Shown here: piece after piece, positions 15,885-20,566 of the stretch
How positions within the stretch are numbered: position 1 is the stretch's first letter
Layout of the letters: every line of letters starts with the position of its first letter
Assembly (NCBI GenBank): GCA_023427845.1
Contig: JAEYZX010000109.1
Span: 1 to 20,566 of the forward strand
DNA: 20,566 bases
Direction: 5' to 3'
DNA from: Bacteroidota bacterium
GTDB lineage: Bacteria; Bacteroidota; Bacteroidia; Flavobacteriales; Flavobacteriaceae
Program-made: the position numbers and the translations under genes
The notes under the pieces: model-generated
What the model was told of the DNA's origin: nothing
The model's database searches: none
What the model saw: the letters and a program-made list of their open reading frames with translations, nothing else

Positions 15885-17135
15885 TTTATTGATTTTAATG
15901 GTTTTTACTGCATCATCCGACTGAATTCGCAGCATATACATACCCGTCGATAATTCAGTCAAATCAAGATTGACTTCGCTTTCTGATGTATCGCGACTAA
16001 GCAGCAGCTTACCTTGCAGATCAAAAATTTCAATTTTATCGATCGCAAAGCCGTTGCTGATTGCCAATTGGTCGATTACCGGGTTCGGATAGTAATTCAG
16101 GTCTGCAAATACTTTTTGCGACAGTCCCAGCGGATTATCGACTGTGATCGCAAGCAGTTCACTCGTACAGCCAGCGACGGTCTGGTTAACGTAATACGTT
16201 AATCCGTTCGATAGTAGCGTAGTGTCCGGAATCGGATTATTTCCGTCAGGATCGGAGTACCAACTTAAATTTTCACCCGTGACTTCAAGATCGGCTATCG
16301 TTTCTCCTTCGGTATATGTCTGCTCGGTTTCGCCTCCAGGCAAATCGGTTTCGTTAACGGTCACAATCACTTCTTCGCGTTCCGACCAACATTCCACCAA
16401 CGGCGAGAAATTCCAGTTATACAAAAAGTAATACACACCCGGATTGGTGTTCGCATCATTTATTGTTCCCTGCGTAATCGTTCCGACGGTTCCAATCTGA
16501 AACGGGAATGCGTTAGAACCCAAATCCCTTATCATTGGTGGATTACTAACCACCACGAGGCGATAGCCTGTCCCGGCCATGATAGTAAAGTCAAGCGGCA
16601 CGGTGAACTGAACGGGATTAGAACCTGTTCCGCCGGCAGGTGCAGCTACGGTCACGGTCTCCAAAACATTGAAACTGCTGTCTTTGAGTTCAATCACGAT
16701 ATTTCCGGGTGTTCCCGATGTCAGGAAAACATCGACTGAGTTCAGCAAAAAATGTTGCGTGGCGTTGAACACGAGTCCCCATGGCCCGGTTCCCGGATTT
16801 ACCGACGTGCCGCCGGAACTTGTTGGAGCGGTTTTCCCGCCGCCCGAAATTGATGGGTCGGCCACCAATCCGTTGTTTCCTTCAACCCAGAATGAGGTGG
16901 TCTCGGTTAGCGAGCCGGTTTCAAACGGACTTCCGGTTCCGAGTTCGGTACCGCCTGTTTCAGCATCATACCAAATTATTTCACCCGAATCGGTTTCGGC
17001 AGTCAGTATGGCAGTTTCACCGCTGCAAACCGGATCGGGATTTGAAATGTTGGACAAAACCGGAATTGTGCATTGTGCCATGGTATGGCCGAAGAATGCG
17101 ACAATACCAATTAAAGAAAGGTAGAATTGTTTCAT
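15879..17135 (-). CDS. T9SS-secreted protein with Ig-like modules and C-terminal sorting domain
   Basis: A 418-residue exported protein. A signal peptide (MKQFYLSLIGIVAFFGHTMA, cleavage before QCTIP) leads into an Ig-like module at about 22-87, with the pattern PVCSGETAILTA ... IIWYDAETGGTELGTGS. A glycine/serine-rich link and a beta-sandwich-like domain of unknown role follow at about 95-247 (VDVFLTSGTPGNIVIELKDS, FTIMAGTGYRLVVVSNP). A second Ig-like module is at about 262-334 (LSWYSDPDGNNPIPDTTLL, C323). A type A T9SS sorting domain at about 342-418 has the hallmark YYPNPVIDQLAIS, then IEIFDLQGKLLLS, and ends MLRIQSDDAVKTIKINKL. It should be secreted through the outer membrane and then released or anchored at the surface. 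An in-frame ATG at 17144 would add MYI. The Ig-like modules suggest adhesion or matrix contact, but there is no catalytic domain and the function is not known. Confidence 0.9.
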   Translation of the reverse strand: MKQFYLSLIGIVAFFGHTMAQCTIPVLSNISNPDPVCSGETAILTAETDSGEIIWYDAETGGTELGTGSPFETGSLTETTSFWVEGNNGLVADPSISGGGKTAPTSSGGTSVNPGTGPWGLVFNATQHFLLNSVDVFLTSGTPGNIVIELKDSSFNVLETVTVAAPAGGTGSNPVQFTVPLDFTIMAGTGYRLVVVSNPPMIRDLGSNAFPFQIGTVGTITQGTINDANTNPGVYYFLYNWNFSPLVECWSEREEVIVTVNETDLPGGETEQTYTEGETIADLEVTGENLSWYSDPDGNNPIPDTTLLSNGLTYYVNQTVAGCTSELLAITVDNPLGLSQKVFADLNYYPNPVIDQLAISNGFAIDKIEIFDLQGKLLLSRDTSESEVNLDLTELSTGMYMLRIQSDDAVKTIKINKL

Positions 17136-17186
17136 AATATACATTTTAGCTCGTCTAATATACTAACTTTATGCATATTATGATTT

Positions 17187-17220
17187 CAAAAAAGAAAAAG
17201 CCTTCTGCATTGAGAAGGCC
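17187..17220 (-). terminator. intrinsic terminator after the 173-residue membrane protein gene
   Basis: On the minus strand, GCCTTCT-CAATGC-AGAAGGC forms a perfect 7-base-pair stem with a 6-base loop (17219-17200), followed by TTTTTCTTTTTT (17199-17188). It starts 3 bases after the stop of the gene ending at 17223. It separates that gene from the T9SS cargo gene, which therefore needs its own promoter in 17136-17186; no good TAnnTTTG match is seen there. Confidence 0.88.
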
Positions 17221-17222
17221 TA

Positions 17223-17744
17223 TCATAAAAATTCTTTGACTTCGTTCCGAAGATAGGCGAGTGCGGCGCTGCTTGGTGTTGGTTTGTCGAACAACTCGCT
17301 TAATACCGTTTCGCGAAATTTATCGGCGTCGGCAACCGATTCATTCAGCGCAGTCTTGCGCAGCATTTGTATCGTTGAATTCTTGGCGGTCGTAATGATT
17401 GTCCAGCAATCATCGCTCATATAAATCTGTTGTGAAAGATTGTGTTCGTATTCCTGTTCGATCTGCGCGATCACAAAATTGGAATAGTCGTTTTTGTCGG
17501 TCGATATCGGTGCAATCCGGATCAGTAATTTTGTCGGATCGATTCGCTCGAGAAACAACGTCATCCGTTCGTAAGCCTGCAGCCGAAGCGGAAGTGCATC
17601 CTTTTGGTTTTCCTTCATGACCTCGAAACGCCTGCGGTTTTGTTCATTTTGCACAAACATCTGAAAAAAGTAATAGGCAACCCCGCCTGTGATTAAAGCC
17701 GGCAATGTATAAAACAGTAATTCGATGATTCTTTCGCTATCCAT
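17223..17744 (-). CDS. conserved membrane-anchored protein of unknown function
   Basis: A 173-residue protein with one N-terminal transmembrane helix (LLFYTLPALITGGVAYYFF, about residues 9-27), then a cytoplasmic helix-rich domain. Distinctive segments are NQKDALPLRLQAYERMTLFLERIDPTKLLIRIAP (about 46-79), QEYEHNLSQQIYMSDDCWTII (about 96-116) and the C-terminal SSAALAYLRNEVKEFL. It resembles a conserved flavobacterial family of this length that I believe is catalogued as a domain of unknown function (possibly DUF7935, from memory). There is no enzyme motif, signal peptidase site or lipobox. The gene is transcribed divergently from the UvrD-type helicase across 130 bases and ends in its own terminator, so it is a single-gene unit. 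No function is proposed. Confidence 0.85.
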   Translation of the reverse strand: MDSERIIELLFYTLPALITGGVAYYFFQMFVQNEQNRRRFEVMKENQKDALPLRLQAYERMTLFLERIDPTKLLIRIAPISTDKNDYSNFVIAQIEQEYEHNLSQQIYMSDDCWTIITTAKNSTIQMLRKTALNESVADADKFRETVLSELFDKPTPSSAALAYLRNEVKEFL

Positions 17745-17760
17745 GTTTTTTGTTTTGTTG

Positions 17761-17768
17761 CAAAAATA
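17761..17768 (-). promoter_or_regulatory. candidate promoter of the 173-residue protein gene, -7 motif TATTTTTG
   Basis: On the minus strand this reads TATTTTTG, an exact TAnnTTTG match, 16 bases before the ATG at 17744. It lies in an A/T-rich tract, so chance occurrence is more likely than for the other motifs. No standard -33 box is seen. Confidence 0.4.
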
Positions 17769-17850
17769 ACATAAAAAACCGCAATTTCATTACGATGAAC
17801 AAGCATTGATTATTAACTAAAAGCGGTTTCCTGTTTCATTCGGAAATGAC

Positions 17851-17858
17851 TAATTTTG
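17851..17858 (+). promoter_or_regulatory. candidate promoter of the UvrD/PcrA helicase gene, -7 motif TAATTTTG
   Basis: Exact TAnnTTTG match, 16 bases before the ATG at 17875. TTTC at 17827-17830 is at a suitable distance for a weak -33 box. The predicted leader is about 10 bases. Confidence 0.5.
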
Positions 17859-17874
17859 GCCAAATTAAAATGCC

Positions 17875-20202
17875 ATGCAAAAATATATAAGCCAACTCAA
17901 CGATGCCCAGCAAAAGCCTGTCCTGCAAAAGGATGGCCCAATGATCATTATTGCCGGTGCGGGTTCGGGAAAGACGAGGGTGCTTACGATACGGATCGCT
18001 TATTTGATGAGCCAAGGTATCGACGCGTTCAGCATACTTGCGCTGACATTTACGAACAAGGCGGCGCGTGAGATGAAAAAGCGTATTTCCGATATTGTTG
18101 GCAGTACGGAAGCAAAGAATCTATGGATGGGGACATTCCACTCGGTTTTCGCTCGGATCCTTCGCGCAGAGGCCGATAAATTGGGGTATCCATCAAACTT
18201 CACGATATACGACACACAGGATTCTGTCCGGCTTATTTCAGCAATCATCAAAGAAATGCAGCTCGACAAAGATGTCTATAAACCCAAACAGGTTTTCGGC
18301 CGCATCTCTTCGTACAAAAACAGCCTTATTACGGTCAAAGCTTATTTCAATAATCCCGAACTTCAGGAAGCCGATGCAATGTCGAAAAAACCGCGTCTGG
18401 GTGAAATTTATGCGAATTACGTTGACCGATGCTTTAAAGCAGGCGCAATGGATTTTGACGATTTGCTTTTGAAAACGAACGAACTTTTGAACCGTTTTCC
18501 CGATGTATTGTCGAAATACCAAAATCGTTTTAGGTATATTTTGGTCGATGAGTACCAGGATACGAACCATTCGCAATATTTGATCGTTCGTGCGTTGTCT
18601 GACAGGTTTCAGAACATCTGTGTCGTAGGTGACGATGCGCAGAGTATATATGCGTTCCGCGGCGCAAACATCAACAACATCCTGAATTTCCAGAAAGACT
18701 ATGATAATGTTCAGACTTACCGGCTTGAGCAAAATTATCGTTCAACCAAGAATATTGTCGAGGCGGCGAATTCGATAATCGACAAGAACAAGGTCAAACT
18801 CGACAAAATAGTTTGGACGGCAAATGATGATGGTCCGAAGATTAAAGTCCACCGCTCAATGACCGACGGTGAAGAAGGCCGATTTGTTGCGGGCGAAATC
18901 TGGGAGAAAAAGATGCAGAATCAACTTCCGAACAGTCATTTTGCGATTCTATATCGTACCAACGCGCAGTCGCGTGCAATGGAAGATGCGCTTCGCAAAC
19001 GCGATATTCCCTACCGGATTTACGGCGGACTCTCGTTTTATCAGCGCAAGGAAATCAAAGACGTGCTTTGTTACCTGCGGTTGGTAATCAACCCGAAAGA
19101 CGAAGAGGCGCTGATCCGGGTTATCAATTATCCGGCGCGCGGAATAGGGGATACGACTGTCGAGAAACTGACGATTGCCGCCAATCACTACAAGCGGTCG
19201 ATTTTCGAGATCATGCAGAACATCGACAAGATTGATCTTAAACTGAACTCGGGCACAAAGAACAAATTGACCGATTTCGTGACGATGATCCAGAGTTTCC
19301 AGGTATTGAACGAGAATCACGATGCATTTTACCTTGCCGAACATGTGGCAAAAAAGACCGGACTTATTCAGGAACTTAAGAAAGACGCGACTCCTGAAGG
19401 TATTGCACGTATCGAGAATATTGAGGAGTTGCTGAATGGTATAAAAGATTTTACCGAAGGACAGAAGGAGGTCGCCGACGCACGCGGAGCCTTATCAGAA
19501 TTTCTCGAAGATGTCGCTCTGGTAACCGATCTTGACAAAGACACGGGCGACGATGACCGTGTAGCACTGATGACGATACACCTGGCCAAAGGACTTGAGT
19601 TTCCTACTGTATTTGTAGTCGGAATGGAAGAAGACCTTTTTCCGAGTGCGATGAGCATGAGCACGAGAAGCGAACTCGAAGAAGAACGCCGTCTGTTTTA
19701 TGTTGCATTGACGCGAGCCGAACACCAGGCTTATTTGACTTATGCGCAGTCACGTTATCGTTGGGGAAAATTAACCGACAGCGAACCGTCGCGTTTCATA
19801 AACGAAATCAATGGCGAGTATCTTGAATATCTTTCACCTGAAGAAACAAATTACCGCTATCGTCCGATGATCGACAATGATATTTTTGGAGATGTCGATA
19901 AATCAAAATTAAGACTCGCAAAACCCGTTGGAGGAACTCCGCCGAAATATATTACCGACAACCATCCAAAACCCGACAGCATTATCCGAAAATTAAAACC
20001 AGTATCTTCGGGAGCGGCAAATTCGAACCTGTTCGACAGCAAACTGTTGGTTGGAAACATCGTCATGCACGAGCGCTTCGGAAAAGGTGAAATCATTAAC
20101 CTTGAAGGTGCCGGAGCCGATAAGAAAGCGGAAATCAAGTTCGAGGTGGGCGGCCTTAAGAAATTACTGCTTCGATTTGCAAAACTCGATGTTATTGGGT
20201 AA
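17875..20202 (+). CDS. UvrD/PcrA-type ATP-dependent 3'-5' DNA helicase
   Basis: A superfamily 1A helicase expected to act in nucleotide excision and mismatch repair and in clearing proteins from DNA. The 775 residues are usual for bacterial UvrD/PcrA. Motifs: Q motif LNDAQQKPV (8-16), Walker A AGAGSGKT (27-34), motif Ia ALTFTNKAAREM (56-67), Walker B LVDEYQDT (223-230), motif III VVGDDAQSIYAFRGA (250-264), motif IV LEQNYRST (284-291), motif V MTIHLAKGLEFPTVFVVG (566-583) and motif VI EEERRLFYVALTRA (602-615). The C-terminal tail (about 724-774, GNIVMHERFGKGEIINLEG ... KLDVI) matches the Tudor-like domain of PcrA, which contacts RNA polymerase in characterised members. Flavobacteria use either name, so no symbol is given. 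The ATG at 17875 places the Q motif normally. Confidence 0.96.
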   Translation: MQKYISQLNDAQQKPVLQKDGPMIIIAGAGSGKTRVLTIRIAYLMSQGIDAFSILALTFTNKAAREMKKRISDIVGSTEAKNLWMGTFHSVFARILRAEADKLGYPSNFTIYDTQDSVRLISAIIKEMQLDKDVYKPKQVFGRISSYKNSLITVKAYFNNPELQEADAMSKKPRLGEIYANYVDRCFKAGAMDFDDLLLKTNELLNRFPDVLSKYQNRFRYILVDEYQDTNHSQYLIVRALSDRFQNICVVGDDAQSIYAFRGANINNILNFQKDYDNVQTYRLEQNYRSTKNIVEAANSIIDKNKVKLDKIVWTANDDGPKIKVHRSMTDGEEGRFVAGEIWEKKMQNQLPNSHFAILYRTNAQSRAMEDALRKRDIPYRIYGGLSFYQRKEIKDVLCYLRLVINPKDEEALIRVINYPARGIGDTTVEKLTIAANHYKRSIFEIMQNIDKIDLKLNSGTKNKLTDFVTMIQSFQVLNENHDAFYLAEHVAKKTGLIQELKKDATPEGIARIENIEELLNGIKDFTEGQKEVADARGALSEFLEDVALVTDLDKDTGDDDRVALMTIHLAKGLEFPTVFVVGMEEDLFPSAMSMSTRSELEEERRLFYVALTRAEHQAYLTYAQSRYRWGKLTDSEPSRFINEINGEYLEYLSPEETNYRYRPMIDNDIFGDVDKSKLRLAKPVGGTPPKYITDNHPKPDSIIRKLKPVSSGAANSNLFDSKLLVGNIVMHERFGKGEIINLEGAGADKKAEIKFEVGGLKKLLLRFAKLDVIG

Positions 20203-20306
20203 ATTCAATGCAATGGCAAAATCTGGCAATGTAAATCAGAATGTTGTAATAAGCATTAAAATAACCCGCAACAACTGTAAACTGTAACCGTTAATCGTAT
20301 GCTTAA

Positions 20307-20566
20307 ATGGCTCAATTCATAAAAATATATCCGCAAAATCCTAACGAGGCCGCAATCGCAAAAGTGGTGAAGGTGCTTCGGGACGGCGGACTTATAATCT
20401 ATCCGACCGATACCGTATACGGGTTGGGGTGCGACATCACGAATACAAAGGCACTCGAACGAATCGCGAAGATTAAAGGCATTAAACTTGAAAAAGCTAA
20501 TTTTTCGTTTGTGTGCAGCGACTTAAGCAACCTGTCGGATTGCGTCAAACAGATCAGTACTCCCAC
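20307..20566 (+). CDS. Sua5/YciO/YrdC-family protein, YciO-like, 3'-truncated by the window edge
   Basis: The reading frame starts at the ATG at 20307 and is still open at the right edge (86 complete codons). The product begins MAQFIKIYPQNPNEAAIAKV, then GGLIIYPTDTVYGLGCD (about residues 29-45), the family's nucleotide/substrate-binding segment. The pattern continues with ALERIAKIKGIK and NFSFVCSDLSNLSD. Family members include TsaC/Sua5, which make threonylcarbamoyl-AMP for the t6A modification of tRNAs reading ANN codons. The MxQF start, the FxxVCxDLSxLS block and the shift away from the TsaC KxR spacing resemble E. coli YciO instead, whose activity is less certain. The gene follows the helicase by 104 bases, with no clear TAnnTTTG motif between, so it may be co-transcribed. 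Catalytic competence cannot be judged, since most of the protein is missing. Confidence 0.88.
   Translation, partial: MAQFIKIYPQNPNEAAIAKVVKVLRDGGLIIYPTDTVYGLGCDITNTKALERIAKIKGIKLEKANFSFVCSDLSNLSDCVKQISTP

Noticed and set aside
16669..17124. Plus-strand ORF of 151 codons antisense to the T9SS cargo gene
   Set aside because: Rich in Ser, Pro and Val as expected from the complement of Gly/Thr/Asn-rich repeats; the cargo protein on the minus strand has a signal peptide and sorting domain.
18238..18732. Minus-strand ORF of 164 codons inside the UvrD-type helicase gene
   Set aside because: It overlaps the conserved Walker B and motif III region of the helicase; no independent signal supports it.
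1..20566. A defence island or novel helicase-based system, suggested by three helicases (RecD-like, RecG, UvrD/PcrA-type)
   Set aside because: Each helicase has all expected motifs of a housekeeping family, they are in separate transcription units, and no nuclease, toxin, methyltransferase or reverse transcriptase accompanies them.

Overview
The window reads as chromosomal DNA of a Flavobacteriaceae-type member of the Bacteroidota. The grounds are: several genes are preceded by the Bacteroidota -7 promoter motif TAnnTTTG rather than by Shine-Dalgarno/sigma70 signals; one secreted protein ends in a type IX secretion (T9SS) sorting domain; kdsB implies an outer membrane with Kdo-containing lipopolysaccharide; and the protein families (bestrophin-like channel, short RND operon, M1 peptidase with signal peptide, conserved 173-residue membrane protein) are those commonly seen in flavobacteria. 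Genus cannot be fixed from the sequence alone. I see no prophage, CRISPR array, insertion sequence, integrase, tRNA or rRNA. This is mostly core or near-core genome, and I found no clear undescribed multi-gene system.

Layout, left to right. (1) 1-2001, plus strand: the C-terminal part of a RecD-like superfamily 1 helicase, cut by the left edge, then kdsB 18 bases later. (2) 2002-2157: a convergent gap holding a decayed repeat-like sequence with imperfect inverted ends. (3) 2158-4578, minus strand: pheT, the phenylalanyl-tRNA synthetase beta chain, with its own promoter. (4) 4579-4874: the longest gene-free stretch (296 bases), holding the pheT promoter, a 30-base near-palindrome, a hairpin-bearing element that resembles a dispersed flavobacterial repeat, and an A/T run. 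(5) 4875-11275, minus strand: an operon transcribed in the order membrane fusion protein, RND pump, TolC-like outer membrane factor, bestrophin-like channel. The pump and TolC genes overlap by 11 bases. (6) 11276-11426: the control region of that operon, with a candidate promoter and a 15-base inverted repeat. (7) 11427-13529, minus strand: recG. (8) 13645-15711, plus strand: a secreted M1 zinc aminopeptidase, divergent from recG. (9) 15712-15878: a gap with a hairpin and the start of what looks like a lost secreted-protein gene. (10) 15879-17135, minus strand: a T9SS cargo protein with Ig-like modules. (11) 17223-17744, minus strand: a conserved membrane-anchored protein of unknown function ending in a clear intrinsic terminator. 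(12) 17875-20202, plus strand: a UvrD/PcrA-type helicase, divergent from gene 11. (13) 20307 to the right edge: a YciO-like Sua5/YciO/YrdC-family gene, truncated by the window.

Functionally, the efflux operon encodes all three parts of a tripartite envelope pump in one transcript, with an ion channel appended. The other genes are independent housekeeping functions: DNA repair and recombination helicases (three in 20 kb), translation (pheT), lipopolysaccharide synthesis (kdsB), and extracellular or periplasmic peptide degradation (M1 peptidase). The material most worth checking lies in the non-coding gaps around pheT and in the small unexplained genes between 15.7 and 17.8 kb.
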